Assembly (NCBI RefSeq): GCF_002960625.1
Contig: NZ_POJH01000028.1
Coordinates: 1 to 52,144 of the forward strand
DNA: 52,144 nt
DNA from: Streptococcus suis
GTDB lineage: Bacteria; Bacillota; Bacilli; Lactobacillales; Streptococcaceae
Direction: 5' to 3'
Every line of letters begins with the position of its first letter. The stretch's first letter is position 1. Below the pieces are notes generated by a model that was not told where the DNA came from, ran no database searches, and saw only the letters and a list, made by a program, of their open reading frames with translations. The position numbers and the translations under genes are program-made. Positions 8,369 through 18,737 of the stretch are shown piece after piece.

Positions 8369-9422
8369 GAAATATCACAATGTGGCCCTTCCATTTTTGG
8401 CAGTATTTTCTGGTCTGTTGCTAGGTGCCATCATCATGCTTGTCTTCGGTTACGACCCAATTTGGGGCTACGAAGAACTATTTTATTCAGCCTTTGGTAA
8501 TATTAAATCAATCGGAGAAATCTTCCGTGCCATGGCACCGCTAATCTTCACTGCATTAGGTTTTGCTGTAGCTAGTCGTGCAGGTTTCTTCAACGTTGGT
8601 TTGCCTGGTCAAGCCTATGTTGGTTGGGTATTTGCAGGGTGGTTTGCCTTGTCAAATCCTGATATGCCTCGTCCAATTCTTATTCTAGCAACAGTCATCA
8701 TCGCTATGGTCGCTGGTGGTATTGCAGGTTCTATTCCAGGTATTTTGCGTGCCTACCTTGGAACCAGTGAAGTTATCGTCACCATCATGATGAACTACAT
8801 CTTGCTCTACTCATGTAACTATATCATTCGTGAAGTATTTGCAGATAATTTGATGAAGAATACGGATTCGACCATCAACGTCTCAGCCAACGCTTCTTAT
8901 CAAATGGAATGGTTGCGTGCATTGACAGATAATTCCCGTATGAACCTGGGTATCTTCTTTGCAATCATTGCCGTAGTGGTTATTTGGTTCCTCTTAACCA
9001 AGACAACCCTTGGTTTTGAAATTCGTTCAGTTGGTTTGAACCCAACAGCCTCTGACTACGCAGGTATGTCAGCTAAACGTACTATTATTCTTTCAATGGT
9101 TATCTCAGGAGCTCTTGCAGGTCTTGCAGGTGCTATTCAAGGTCTTGGAACCTTCCAAAATGTCTACATTCAAAGTGGTAACTTGGATATTGGTTTCAAT
9201 GGTATGTCTGTTGCCCTCTTGGCTTCAAACTCACCACTGGGAATTCCTTTGGCGGCCTTCCTCTTTGGTGTCCTTTCTGTTGGTGCACCAGGTATGGTTC
9301 GTGCCCAAATTCCACCTGAATTGATCAACGTTGTTACAGCGTCTATCATCTTCTTTATCGGTGTGAAATTTATCTTTGAGCAGTTGCTTAAAGCCAAAAA
9401 TAAAGCGAAAGGAGCGAAATAA
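8361..9422 (+). CDS. nupB: Nucleoside ABC importer permease 1
   Basis: 353 residues with about ten hydrophobic segments and the BPD_transp_2 pattern (SRAGFFNVGLPGQ near 77-89, then GLNPTASDYAGM), typical of YufP/NupB-like permeases that pair with a two-domain ATPase. It forms the membrane channel with the next gene product. It overlaps the ATPase gene by 8 bases and is followed by the second permease after a single base. Confidence 0.92.
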   Translation: MPKKYHNVALPFLAVFSGLLLGAIIMLVFGYDPIWGYEELFYSAFGNIKSIGEIFRAMAPLIFTALGFAVASRAGFFNVGLPGQAYVGWVFAGWFALSNPDMPRPILILATVIIAMVAGGIAGSIPGILRAYLGTSEVIVTIMMNYILLYSCNYIIREVFADNLMKNTDSTINVSANASYQMEWLRALTDNSRMNLGIFFAIIAVVVIWFLLTKTTLGFEIRSVGLNPTASDYAGMSAKRTIILSMVISGALAGLAGAIQGLGTFQNVYIQSGNLDIGFNGMSVALLASNSPLGIPLAAFLFGVLSVGAPGMVRAQIPPELINVVTASIIFFIGVKFIFEQLLKAKNKAKGAK

Positions 9423-9423
9423 G

Positions 9424-10377
9424 ATGAATATTTCAATTCTTGCCTTACTCATTTCGCAGATGTTGATTTACTCAGCACCATTGATTTTTACCAGTCTTGG
9501 TGGTGTCTTCTCTGAACGTGGCGGTATTGTAAACGTTGGTTTGGAGGGTATCATGGTTATTGGGGCCTTTGCCGGCGTTGTCTTCAACATTGAGTTTGCT
9601 GAAACATTCGGTAAAACAACTCCATTGCTAGCTATTCTTGTTGGAGGGCTAGCAGGTGTCCTATTTGCTGCAATTCATGCGGTAGCAACGATTTATCTCC
9701 GTGCAGACCACGTTGTATCTGGTACGGTATTGAACCTCTTAGCACCAGCCCTAGGCGTCTTCCTTGTAAAAGTTATTTACAACAAGGGTCAAACAGATAG
9801 TATCACTCAGTCATTTGGTAAGTTTTCATTCCCTATCCTAGCTGATATTCCTGTTATTGGAGATATTTTCTTCAAGAATACGAGTTTGATGGGTTATGTT
9901 GCCATTGCAACGGCATTCTTGGCTTGGTTCATCCTTTATAAGACCAAGTTTGGACTTCGTCTTCGTTCAGTTGGTGAACACCCACAGGCTGCTGACACGC
10001 TTGGTATCAATGTTTATGCAATGCGTTCTGCTGGGGTATTGATTGCAGGCTTCCTTGGTGGTGTTGGTGGTGCCGTAAGTGCCCAATCCGTAAACATTAA
10101 CTTCTCGGCAACAACTATCGTGGGTTCAGGTTTCATCGCCTTGGCCGCAGTTATCTTTGGTAAGTGGAATCCAATCGGTGCTATGTTAGCCAGTCTCTTC
10201 TTTGGTTTATCTCAAAGTTTGGCAGTAGTTGGAAGTCAGCTTCCAGGTTTGAAAGATATCCCAACCGTCTATCTTCAAATCGCCCCATATCTTATCACAG
10301 TAGTTGCCCTCTCTGCTTTCTTCGGAAAAGCAGTCGCACCAAAAGCAGACGGTATTAACTATATTAAATCCAAGTAA
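9424..10377 (+). CDS. nupC: Nucleoside ABC importer permease 2
   Basis: 317 residues, hydrophobic throughout, with SERGGIVNVGLEG near the N-terminus and RSVGEHPQAADT in the middle, the counterpart motifs of the partner permease. The ATG at 9424 follows GGAG by 9 bases; upstream in-frame codons lie inside nupB. Last gene of the operon, closed by the terminator at 10423-10473. With BmpA, NupA and NupB it should import nucleosides for Pdp, Cdd and DeoC. Confidence 0.92.
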   Translation: MNISILALLISQMLIYSAPLIFTSLGGVFSERGGIVNVGLEGIMVIGAFAGVVFNIEFAETFGKTTPLLAILVGGLAGVLFAAIHAVATIYLRADHVVSGTVLNLLAPALGVFLVKVIYNKGQTDSITQSFGKFSFPILADIPVIGDIFFKNTSLMGYVAIATAFLAWFILYKTKFGLRLRSVGEHPQAADTLGINVYAMRSAGVLIAGFLGGVGGAVSAQSVNINFSATTIVGSGFIALAAVIFGKWNPIGAMLASLFFGLSQSLAVVGSQLPGLKDIPTVYLQIAPYLITVVALSAFFGKAVAPKADGINYIKSK

Positions 10378-10422
10378 GGTGGTTGGATAAAAATCTCCAT
10401 CTAATTGAGATTTGAATAGATT

Positions 10423-10473
10423 AAATAGCTTAGAATGTAGGTCTCTGACAAGGCTATTCTAAGCTATTTTTTT
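10423..10473 (+). terminator. Terminator of the nucleoside operon
   Basis: Perfect 14-bp stem (10423-10436 with 10456-10469) followed by a T run. A smaller hairpin AAATCTC/GAGATTT (10391-10413) precedes it. Confidence 0.9.
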
Positions 10474-10523
10474 ATATTTTTATGGTATACTGGATAATTG
10501 ATAATTAGGCTAGGAGGATAGAT

Positions 10524-11057
10524 ATGACTAGACGTTTGGTGCTAAACATTGCCATGAGTTTGGATGGTTTTATTGCCCGAACAGATGGAAGCTATGATTG
10601 GATAGAAGGGCATGGAACAAATCAATATGATACTGCCCTGCAATTTGATAATCCTGCTTTTTTTAGTGCTTGTGATACAGTCATCATGGGGCGAAAATCG
10701 TTAGAGGATTGTCCTTTGGAAATGATTGAGGGCTATCAGAATAAGCAATTTATTATCGCTAGTCGTAGGGCACAGACGGATTATGACAATGTTCGATTTG
10801 TGCAGGATATTGTTGCAGAAATTGAGCGATTGCGAGCTGAAGAAGGCGGGGATATTTGGCTTTTTGGTGGTGCAGGGTTGGTACAGACTTGTTTGGAAGC
10901 CAAGTTGATTGACCATTTCATTATCGGTATCATTCCGACTATTTTAGGAGATGGGATTTCGCTCTTTGATAAGCTTTCAGATGAGCAGAAGTTGACCTTG
11001 GTAGAAACTACAGTTACAGAAGGCATTGCTATGTTGCGCTATGACATTCGGAAATAA
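10524..11057 (+). CDS. Dihydrofolate reductase-like (RibD C-terminal domain) family protein
   Basis: 177 residues with the fold signature RRLVLNIAMSLDGFIA at the N-terminus, VIMGRKSLE in the middle and DIWLFGGAGLVQ near 118-129, which fit NADPH-binding proteins of the RibD_C/YwjB group. The substrate is unknown; these proteins are not the housekeeping DHFR. AGGAGG precedes the ATG, and a likely promoter with a TATACT box lies just upstream. It is a single gene convergent with ldh. Confidence 0.8.
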   Translation: MTRRLVLNIAMSLDGFIARTDGSYDWIEGHGTNQYDTALQFDNPAFFSACDTVIMGRKSLEDCPLEMIEGYQNKQFIIASRRAQTDYDNVRFVQDIVAEIERLRAEEGGDIWLFGGAGLVQTCLEAKLIDHFIIGIIPTILGDGISLFDKLSDEQKLTLVETTVTEGIAMLRYDIRK

Positions 11058-11087
11058 AAAAGGTGGACCGCAATGGGTTCACCTTTT
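11058..11087. terminator. Bidirectional terminator between the reductase gene and ldh
   Basis: Stem AAAAGGTGGACC (11058-11069) pairs with 11076-11087 with one G-T pair; an A run and a T run flank it. Confidence 0.85.
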
Positions 11088-11096
11088 CTATATATC

Positions 11097-12128
<1,032 letters not shown>

Positions 12129-12133
12129 CTACC

Positions 12134-12191
12134 ATTCTAGCACTTTTTATACATTTTGTCACTTGTGAAAGGGACTTTGAAAATGTTTACA
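12134..12191 (-). promoter_or_regulatory. ldh promoter with upstream CcpA-like (cre) site
   Basis: Minus strand: GTGACA (12157-12162), 17-bp spacer, TAGAAT (12134-12139), predicted start about 12127. TTGAAAATGTTTACA (12177-12191) fits cre with one mismatch and is centred about 57 bases upstream of the start, where CcpA usually activates. TTGTGAAA (12163-12170) is a possible Rex half-site. Confidence 0.6.
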
Positions 12192-12226
12192 TGATAGTTT
12201 TCAATAAAGAGTTTTGTCGTAAAATA

Positions 12227-12235
12227 TGGTATAAT
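12227..12235 (+). promoter_or_regulatory. gyrA promoter, extended -10
   Basis: TGG then TATAAT (12230-12235) gives a TGn extended -10. No good -35 is visible 17 bases upstream. Confidence 0.65.
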
Positions 12236-12267
12236 AGAGGCACAATGACTGTTGAAAGAGGCATAAG

Positions 12268-14718
12268 ATGCAAGATAAAAACTTAGTAACGGTAAACCTG
12301 ACAAATGAGATGAAATCTTCCTTCATCGACTATGCGATGAGTGTTATCGTTTCACGTGCTTTGCCAGATGTGCGTGATGGTCTCAAGCCTGTTCATCGCC
12401 GTATTTTGTACGGAATGAATGAGTTGGGGATTACACCAGATAAACCTCATAAGAAATCTGCCCGTATCACAGGGGATGTTATGGGTAAATACCATCCGCA
12501 CGGGGATAAGGCCATATATGATGCCATGGTTCGTATGGCGCAGTGGTGGAGCTATCGCCATATGCTAGTTGATGGCCATGGAAACTTCGGTTCTATGGAT
12601 GGTGACGGAGCCGCTGCCCAGCGTTATACAGAGGCTCGTATGAGCAAGATTGCTTTGGAAATGCTCCGTGATATTAACAAGAACACGGTAAATTTTGCGG
12701 ACAACTATGATGCCAGTGAGCGTGAGCCGGAGGTTCTGCCAGCCCGTTTTCCTAATCTTTTGGTTAATGGTACGACTGGTATTGCCGTTGGTATGGCGAC
12801 CAACATTCCGCCACATAACTTGGGCGAAACCATCGAAGCTGTGAAGCTGGTGATGGACAATCCAGAGGTAACAACTCGGGAAATCATGGAAGTCCTTCCT
12901 GGGCCAGACTTTCCGACTGGTGCCTTGGTCATGGGGAAATCAGGTATCCACCGTGCCTATGAGACAGGTAATGGCTCTATTACCCTTCGTTCTCGTACAG
13001 AGATTGAAGAGTATGGAAACGGCCGAGAGCGCATTGTCGTTACTGAGTTTCCATACATGGTTAACAAGTCCAAGGTACAAGAGCATATTGTCAAATTAGT
13101 TCAAGAGAAGCGTATAGATGGAATTACAGCTGTTCGGGATGAATCCAACCGTGAGGGTGTGCGATTTGTCATCGAAGTTCGTCGCGATGCTTCTGCCAAT
13201 GTTATTTTGAATAATCTCTTCAAGCAAACTCAGTTGCAGACTAATTTCAGTTTCAATATGTTGGCCATCCAAAACGGGGTGCCGAAAATTCTTTCTGTCC
13301 GTCAGATTTTAGAATCTTATATTGAACACCAGAAGGAAGTAGTCACTCGTCGTACGCAATTCGATAAAGAAAAAGCAGAGGCGCGTGCTCATATCTTGGA
13401 AGGCTTGCTGATTGCCCTTGACCACATTGATGAGGTCATTCGAATTATCCGTAACTCTGAAACCGACGCAATTGCCCAGGCTGAGTTGATGGAGAAATTT
13501 GACCTTTCTGAACGTCAGAGCCAGGCCATTCTTGATATGCGCCTCCGTCGGTTGACAGGCTTGGAGCGTGATAAGATTCAGTCAGAATATGATGAACTGA
13601 TTGCTTTGATTGCTGATTTGGCAGATATTTTAGCTAAGCCAGAGCGTGTTGTGATGATTATCAAGGAAGAATTGGATGAAGTTAAACGCAAGTATGCAGA
13701 CCCACGCCGTACAGAATTGATGGTCGGAGAAGTTCTTTCTCTTGAAGATGAGGACTTGATTGAGGAAACAGATGTCTTGATTACTCTGTCAAACCAAGGT
13801 TACATCAAGCGTTTGGCACAAGATGAATTTCAGGCTCAGAAGCGTGGAGGACGTGGGGTTCAAGGAACTGGCGTCAAGGATGATGACTTTGTGCGTGAAT
13901 TAGTTTCAACTAGTACGCACGACCGCCTTTTGTTCTTTACCAACAAAGGTCGAGTTTATCGCTTGAAAGGGTATGAAATTCCAGAGTATGGCCGTACGGC
14001 TAAAGGCTTGCCGGTTGTCAACTTGCTCAAGTTGGAAGAAAATGAGTCCATTCAAACCATTATCAATGTGACCAAGGATCAAGAAGCAGATAGCTATCTT
14101 TTCTTCGCAACCCGTCAAGGTGTGGTCAAGCGGACTAGCGTTTCAGAATTTGCCAACATCCGTCAAAGTGGTCTTAAGGCCTTGAACTTGAAAGAAGATG
14201 ACGAGCTGATTAACGTTTTCTTGACAAATGGCCATGCGGATGTTATAATGGGGACTAAACTTGGCTACTCTGTTCGCTTCACTGAAACAGATGTTCGGAA
14301 TATGGGACGTACTGCTGCAGGTGTTCGAGGTATCAAGTTACGCGAAGGCGACCATTTGATCGGCGCGACTATGATTACAGATGAACAGGAAGTCCTTGTT
14401 TTGACAGATAAAGGATATGGTAAGCGTACTCCTGCGAGTGAATACCCAACAAAAGGTCGTGGTGGTAAGGGGATTAAGACCCTTAAAGTTGCTGAGAAAA
14501 ATGGTTCTCTGGCAGGTTTGACAACGGTATCTGGTGATGAGGACATTATGGTCATTACCGATACAGGTGTAATTATTCGTACAAGTGTTGCCAATATTTC
14601 CCAAACTGGTCGTTCAACCATGGGTGTCAAGGTAATGCGTCTAAACGATGAGGCAAAAATTATGACATTTGCACTGGTAGATGCTGCAGATGCTAAGAAT
14701 GAAGAAGAGCAGGAGTAG
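12268..14718 (+). CDS. gyrA: DNA gyrase subunit A, with Lys at position 81
   Basis: 816 residues. The segment [20 protein letters not shown] separates it from ParC. The catalytic tyrosine is in [10 protein letters not shown], and the C-terminal GyrA beta-pinwheel repeats are present. With GyrB it introduces negative supercoils. In the quinolone-determining region the sequence is [12 protein letters not shown]: Lys81 (codon AAG, 12508-12510) stands where streptococcal GyrA normally has Ser. Changes at this residue are an established cause of fluoroquinolone resistance. Residue 85 is Asp, an acidic residue as expected. It is followed by srtA, the usual order in S. suis. Confidence 0.97.
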   Translation: MQDKNLVTVNLTNEMKSSFIDYAMSVIVSRALPDVRDGLKPVHRRILYGMNELGITPDKPHKKSARITGDVMGKYHPHGDKAIYDAMVRMAQWWSYRHMLVDGHGNFGSMDGDGAAAQRYTEARMSKIALEMLRDINKNTVNFADNYDASEREPEVLPARFPNLLVNGTTGIAVGMATNIPPHNLGETIEAVKLVMDNPEVTTREIMEVLPGPDFPTGALVMGKSGIHRAYETGNGSITLRSRTEIEEYGNGRERIVVTEFPYMVNKSKVQEHIVKLVQEKRIDGITAVRDESNREGVRFVIEVRRDASANVILNNLFKQTQLQTNFSFNMLAIQNGVPKILSVRQILESYIEHQKEVVTRRTQFDKEKAEARAHILEGLLIALDHIDEVIRIIRNSETDAIAQAELMEKFDLSERQSQAILDMRLRRLTGLERDKIQSEYDELIALIADLADILAKPERVVMIIKEELDEVKRKYADPRRTELMVGEVLSLEDEDLIEETDVLITLSNQGYIKRLAQDEFQAQKRGGRGVQGTGVKDDDFVRELVSTSTHDRLLFFTNKGRVYRLKGYEIPEYGRTAKGLPVVNLLKLEENESIQTIINVTKDQEADSYLFFATRQGVVKRTSVSEFANIRQSGLKALNLKEDDELINVFLTNGHADVIMGTKLGYSVRFTETDVRNMGRTAAGVRGIKLREGDHLIGATMITDEQEVLVLTDKGYGKRTPASEYPTKGRGGKGIKTLKVAEKNGSLAGLTTVSGDEDIMVITDTGVIIRTSVANISQTGRSTMGVKVMRLNDEAKIMTFALVDAADAKNEEEQE

Positions 14719-14722
14719 TTGT

Positions 14723-15472
14723 ATGTCAAAACGTACTAAAAATAAAAAAGGAAAAAGTGGGATTTGGCGTAATCTTCTAGCTTTGCTGCTGGTTTTGATT
14801 TCCCTGGCTCTCATCTTTAACACCTCTATCCGTAATTTTATAATTGGATGGAATACCAATAAATATCAGATTTCAAAAGTCACTGCTGAGGACATTGAAA
14901 AAAACAAAGAGGCAGAAACTACTTTTGATTTTGAACAGGTTCAGGCAATTTCAACGGAAGCCATATTAGCGGCCCAGTGGGAAGCCCAACGGTTGCCTGT
15001 AATTGGAGGTATTTCAATCCCAGAACTTGGAATCAATTTACCTATTTTCAAAGGTGTGGGGAACACATCTTTAATGTATGGTGCTGGAACCATGAAGGAA
15101 ACCCAGGAAATGGGGAAAGGGAATTATGCCTTGGCTAGTCACCATATTTTTGGTGTAGCTGGTGCGGCGGATGTTCTCTTCTCCCCGTTGGACCGTGCTC
15201 AGAATGGTATGAAAATCTATATCACTGATAAGACCAATGTCTATACTTATGTGATTGACAGTGTGCAGACAGTTACACCTGAGAGTGTCTATGTCATTGA
15301 TGATGTAGAAGGACGTACAGAAGTAACATTGGTAACTTGTGAAGACTATGATGCGACTGCACGGATTATCGTAAAAGGTGTGCTAGAATCAACAACGCCT
15401 TATACTGAAACCTCACAAGATATACTTGATTCATTTAATAAATCATATAATCAATATGATTATGGTCAGTAA
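14723..15472 (+). CDS. srtA: Class A sortase
   Basis: 249 residues: a basic N-terminus, one membrane segment at about 15-33, then the extracellular sortase domain. Catalytic His140 (ALASHHIFG), Cys206 (TLVTCEDYD) and Arg214 (ATARIIV) are all present. It cuts LPXTG proteins and links them to the cell wall. The start [10 protein letters not shown] at 14723 follows AGGAG by 7 bases; an earlier in-frame ATG lies within gyrA. It is separated from gyrA by 4 bases and probably cotranscribed with it. Confidence 0.96.
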   Translation: MSKRTKNKKGKSGIWRNLLALLLVLISLALIFNTSIRNFIIGWNTNKYQISKVTAEDIEKNKEAETTFDFEQVQAISTEAILAAQWEAQRLPVIGGISIPELGINLPIFKGVGNTSLMYGAGTMKETQEMGKGNYALASHHIFGVAGAADVLFSPLDRAQNGMKIYITDKTNVYTYVIDSVQTVTPESVYVIDDVEGRTEVTLVTCEDYDATARIIVKGVLESTTPYTETSQDILDSFNKSYNQYDYGQ

Positions 15473-15480
15473 GGTTTAGG

Positions 15481-15505
15481 ACTGAGAATTTTCTCAGTCT
15501 TTTTT
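15481..15505 (+). terminator. Terminator after srtA
   Basis: Stem ACTGAGAA/TTCTCAGT with a 2-base centre, followed by a run of T. Confidence 0.9.
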
Positions 15506-15521
15506 CATTTTCTTGCTTGTT

Positions 15522-15529
15522 TACGAATA
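15522..15529 (+). promoter_or_regulatory. SigX (ComX) box of radC
   Basis: TACGAATA is an exact match to the streptococcal cin/com-box core. It ends 20 bases before the radC ATG, the same distance as the box before dprA. No ordinary -35/-10 pair is seen in this short gap. Confidence 0.85.
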
Positions 15530-15549
15530 AAATAAGTGAGGAGGATTTT

Positions 15550-16230
15550 ATGTACCAAATTGATTTTAAGGAAGAGGCACTTTTGCCACGAGAAAGATTG
15601 TTAGAAGTTGGGGCAGAAAGATTGAGTAATCAGGAATTATTGGCTATTTTCATCCGAACTGGAACCAAAAATGAGCCTGTTTCTATCTTGTCCAATAATC
15701 TACTCAATCGCTTGGAAAGTTTGGCTGCCCTAAGGGAGCTGTCTATTGAAGAATTGCAGAGCTTGACGGGCATCGGTCGTGTTAAAGCAATTGAAATCAA
15801 GGCCATGATTGAGCTAGGAAAACGGATTAACCAGTCGGAGCTTTTATTGAATGAACGTATTTTAGGCAGTGAGAAATTGGGCCGAAAGATGATCCAAGAA
15901 CTTGGAGATAAAAAGCAAGAACATCTAGTTGCCCTCTATCTCAATACGCAAAACCAGATTATCAGCCAAAAAACGATTTTTATTGGTAGTGTTAATCGGA
16001 GTATTGCAGAGCCAAGAGAGATCTTGCATTACGCGGTAAAATGCATGGCAACATCCATTATCATTGTTCATAATCATCCATCGGGATCCGTTGAGCCAAG
16101 TAGGAACGATTTGTTGTTTACAGAGAATTTAAAAAAGTCCTGCGAAACACTAGGGCTGGTCTTGTTGGATCATTTGATTGTAGGAAATAAGGACTATTAT
16201 TCCTTTAGGGAAGAAAGTGAGCTATTTTAG
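15550..16230 (+). CDS. radC: RadC family protein (JAB/MPN domain)
   Basis: 226 residues: an N-terminal helix-hairpin-helix region ([14 protein letters not shown]) and a C-terminal metalloprotease-like JAMM motif, [14 protein letters not shown]. RadC is a late competence gene in several streptococci but is not clearly needed for DNA repair or transformation, so its biochemical role is unsettled. The start [10 protein letters not shown] follows GGAGG; a longer frame would run through the SigX box. Its expression is probably limited to competence. Confidence 0.93.
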   Translation: MYQIDFKEEALLPRERLLEVGAERLSNQELLAIFIRTGTKNEPVSILSNNLLNRLESLAALRELSIEELQSLTGIGRVKAIEIKAMIELGKRINQSELLLNERILGSEKLGRKMIQELGDKKQEHLVALYLNTQNQIISQKTIFIGSVNRSIAEPREILHYAVKCMATSIIIVHNHPSGSVEPSRNDLLFTENLKKSCETLGLVLLDHLIVGNKDYYSFREESELF

Positions 16231-16241
16231 AGGATAAAAAT

Positions 16242-16267
16242 AGAGGAGCCGGGAATTCGGTTCCTCT
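16242..16267. terminator. Terminator between radC and rex
   Basis: Stem AGAGGAGCCG (16242-16251) pairs with 16258-16267 with one mismatch, between convergent genes. Confidence 0.8.
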
Positions 16268-16272
16268 GTTCA

Positions 16273-16914
16273 TTATTCACCCTTGCGCATGAAATAGAGC
16301 AGGGTTTGCAACTCGCTGGTCAGGTCAACATACTGAACGACTACATCTTTTGGAACCGATAAATTGATCGGAGAGAAACTGAGAATGCCTTTGACACCAG
16401 CTTCGACTAATATATCGGTTACCTCTTGAGCCTTGATACTTGGGACAGTCAGAATTGCTGTTTGGGCATCTGCTTCCAAAATGCGTTCCTTGATTTCGGA
16501 AATGGCATGGATGGGAATATTTTCGTCAACCGTTCCAACTGCAGGATTATCATCGGCTTCAAAGGCCATAACAATTTTCATCTTATTGCGCTCATGGAAA
16601 CGGTAGTGGAGAAGGGCACGGCCCATATTTCCGACACCAACAAGCATGACATTTGTAATCGAATTGTCATTGAGAATTTCCGCAAAGAAATCCATCAATT
16701 CTTTTACATTGTAACCAAAGCCACGGCGACCTAGTTCACCGAAGTAGGAGAAGTCACGGCGTACTGTTGCTGAGTCGATACCGATTGCTTCAGCGATTTC
16801 CTTAGAACTAGCCTTTTCAATATTTCCAGCATAAAAGCGTTTGAAAATACGGTAATAGAGAGAAAGTCGTTTGGCAGTGGCGCGTGGGATATCTGCTTTT
16901 TTATCGTTTTTCAC
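16273..16914 (-). CDS. rex: Redox-sensing transcriptional repressor Rex
   Basis: 213 residues: winged-helix DNA-binding domain (about 15-75, [18 protein letters not shown]) and Rossmann NADH-binding domain with [10 protein letters not shown]. Rex releases DNA when NADH is high and controls fermentation genes. The start is GTG (16912-16914), 6 bases after AAGGAG, giving the usual streptococcal length; an upstream TTG in frame would overlap the ribosome site. A Rex-box-like sequence overlaps its own promoter. It is convergent with radC. Confidence 0.95.
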   Translation of the reverse strand: MKNDKKADIPRATAKRLSLYYRIFKRFYAGNIEKASSKEIAEAIGIDSATVRRDFSYFGELGRRGFGYNVKELMDFFAEILNDNSITNVMLVGVGNMGRALLHYRFHERNKMKIVMAFEADDNPAVGTVDENIPIHAISEIKERILEADAQTAILTVPSIKAQEVTDILVEAGVKGILSFSPINLSVPKDVVVQYVDLTSELQTLLYFMRKGE

Positions 16915-16992
16915 AAGTTGCTCCTTCAATTTGATAGGTAATTATCAATTCCTAGACCTATCATCTATCATTCTAAATCAATTCTTTCTTCT

Positions 16993-17024
16993 ATTCTAGT
17001 CCAAGATTGTGAAAAAATCAACAG
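16993..17024 (-). promoter_or_regulatory. rex promoter with Rex-box-like operator
   Basis: Minus strand TTGATT (17016-17021), 17-bp spacer, TAGAAT (16993-16998). TTGTGAAAAAATCAACAG (17007-17024, plus strand) matches 15 of 18 positions of the Rex operator TTGTGAAAAAATTCACAA and covers the -35 box and spacer, so autoregulation is likely. Confidence 0.65.
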
Positions 17025-17058
17025 ATTGGATTGAAAAAGACTAAGCATGAAATCTTGC

Positions 17059-17262
17059 CTAGTCTAGTGTTTGAAAGTAGCGGTAGAGGTCACCAATGGT
17101 TCCTTTATAATCTAACTCGTGACCATCTCGTATTAGTTTGGTTACAGGATAGTAATCAGGAAGAGTGAGGCAACCTGAGAAGGCCAGTTTGGCTGCATCC
17201 AGATTGTCAAATTCCTGTTTTCTGTCTATTTTGTAAGCATCTTGATAGTGAATAATAATCAT
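17059..17262 (-). CDS. Small DUF4649-like protein
   Basis: 67 residues, MIIIHYQDAYKIDRKQEFD at the N-terminus, no membrane segment or known motif. The gene starts 2 bases after the DUF1831 stop, with an AAGGAAGG site, and closes the prs-nifS group. Its function is unknown. Its place next to a cysteine desulfurase gene is conserved in streptococci as far as I recall. Confidence 0.75.
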   Translation of the reverse strand: MIIIHYQDAYKIDRKQEFDNLDAAKLAFSGCLTLPDYYPVTKLIRDGHELDYKGTIGDLYRYFQTLD

Positions 17263-17264
17263 GC

Positions 17265-17609
17265 TTAACCTTCCTTGGTAAATAGGTCACGGTCCACTAA
17301 GCTATCCATCAAGAAGTAGAATTTTTCCTGGATGACCTTGTTTCCATTTTCTTTAAAGATATTGACCAAGTGCAAGCCAGATTTGTCTGTGATGTTGATT
17401 TTAAAGCCAGTAAGTTCTTTATTGACAATAATCTTTAAAAGAAAACCCTGATTTGAGTTAGGAACTTCTTCCAAGAGGCGCGTGAGTTGGTAGTGCCCTG
17501 CTTTTGTTTGTTCAAAAGTGGTATCTCGCAGGGTGTATTTTTTGATGTTAGGGCTAATGTGATAGGTAAATGCGCAATCTTTTAGGCTAACTGATTGTTG
17601 AAAGGCCAT
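17265..17609 (-). CDS. DUF1831 family protein
   Basis: 114 residues, N-terminus MAFQQSVSLKDCAFTYHISP. The family is found next to nifS in lactic acid bacteria; no enzymatic motif is visible. The ATG at 17607-17609 follows GGAGG, and that ribosome binding site is made from the last two Gly codons of nifS. Cotranslation with the desulfurase suggests a role in sulfur transfer or Fe-S assembly, which is inference. Confidence 0.8.
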   Translation of the reverse strand: MAFQQSVSLKDCAFTYHISPNIKKYTLRDTTFEQTKAGHYQLTRLLEEVPNSNQGFLLKIIVNKELTGFKINITDKSGLHLVNIFKENGNKVIQEKFYFLMDSLVDRDLFTKEG

Positions 17610-17610
17610 T

Positions 17611-18726
17611 TTATCCTCCAATGATTTTTTGTAATTCTGTAAGAAGAATATCTATCTCTTCTAGGGTATTTGTTTCAGATAGGCTGATACGGATGGATTC
17701 TTTTAGCCGATGGGAATTTGTTCCGTACATGGCTTCAAGTACATGACTGTTCTGAACAACGCCAGCAGTACAAGCTGACCCACTAGATACAGCAATGCCT
17801 GCCAAGTCTAGTCGCATGAGGACTTGCTCATTGAGCTTATTAGGGAAACCGATGTTGATAACATGAGGGAGATGGGGACCTGCTTGGTTGATGTAAAATG
17901 AATAGCCATCTAATCCAGCTAGGAGGTGATTTTTCAAGCCTTGGATGTGATGAACATTACTGTCAAGTTGATAGACCTGTTCTTGAAGAGCAAGTGCCAT
18001 GGCAGCAATGGCTGGAAGGTTCTCTGTGCCTGCTCGGTGTTGATTTTCTTGCTTCCCTCCATGAATAAGGGAATCAAATCCCTGCAAGCGACTGTATAGA
18101 AAACCGACTCCTTTTGGTCCGTGGAACTTATGGGCAGAAGCAGCTAGCAAATCAATGCCATAGTCAGCAGGCTTTACATCCATTTTTCCGACGACCTGCA
18201 CAGCATCTACATGAAATACGGCCTGATGGTTGGCCAATAGTTGACCAATTTCCTTAATAGGAAGGACTTGGCCTGTTTCATTGTTGGCAAACATGGTGCT
18301 GACCAAGATAGTATCTGGTCGCAGGGCTTCTTGGATTTGCTGGGCAGTGATGACCTGATTGATGGGTTGAATGTAGGTAACCTCAAATCCGAAGCGGTCT
18401 TCGAGGTATTGCATGGTATGAAGAACCGCATGGTGTTCAATAGCAGTTGTAATCAGATGCTTGCCCTTGGCTTGATTGGCAAGGGCATAGCCTTGAATAG
18501 CTAGATTATCAGCTTCTGACCCACCAGCAGTAAAAATAATGTGATCAGGATGGACGTCAAGAACTTGAGCAATGTCTTGTCTAGCCTGCCGCAAAATTTG
18601 ATTGGCTTTTCGACCAGCCTGATGGATACTGGAGGGATTGCCGTAGGTTTCTTGCGCTACTTCCAACATCCGTTGGAGAGCAGTGGGAGATAGGGCAGTG
18701 GTAGCTGCATTATCTAAATAAATCAA
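17611..18726 (-). CDS. nifS: Cysteine desulfurase, NifS/IscS type
   Basis: 371 residues. PLP-binding Lys200 lies in AASAHKFHGPKG and the persulfide Cys319 in SSGSACTAGV, with the short active-site loop of group I desulfurases. It takes sulfur from cysteine for Fe-S clusters or tRNA thiolation. The start codon is TTG (18724-18726), 8 bases after AGGAG. The gene lies between prs upstream and the DUF1831/DUF4649 genes downstream, all close enough for one operon. Streptococci also carry a SufS elsewhere, so tRNA modification is a likely job. Confidence 0.95.
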   Translation of the reverse strand: MIYLDNAATTALSPTALQRMLEVAQETYGNPSSIHQAGRKANQILRQARQDIAQVLDVHPDHIIFTAGGSEADNLAIQGYALANQAKGKHLITTAIEHHAVLHTMQYLEDRFGFEVTYIQPINQVITAQQIQEALRPDTILVSTMFANNETGQVLPIKEIGQLLANHQAVFHVDAVQVVGKMDVKPADYGIDLLAASAHKFHGPKGVGFLYSRLQGFDSLIHGGKQENQHRAGTENLPAIAAMALALQEQVYQLDSNVHHIQGLKNHLLAGLDGYSFYINQAGPHLPHVINIGFPNKLNEQVLMRLDLAGIAVSSGSACTAGVVQNSHVLEAMYGTNSHRLKESIRISLSETNTLEEIDILLTELQKIIGG

Positions 18727-18737
18727 AGAAGGTACTC

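Noticed and set aside
12268..14718. Reading this topoisomerase gene as parC
   Set aside because: [20 protein letters not shown], the pinwheel repeats and the downstream srtA identify gyrA; ParC has a different segment after the quinolone region.
14265..14729. A 154-codon minus-strand frame opposite the end of gyrA
   Set aside because: Antisense to conserved GyrA repeats, no promoter or recognisable domain.
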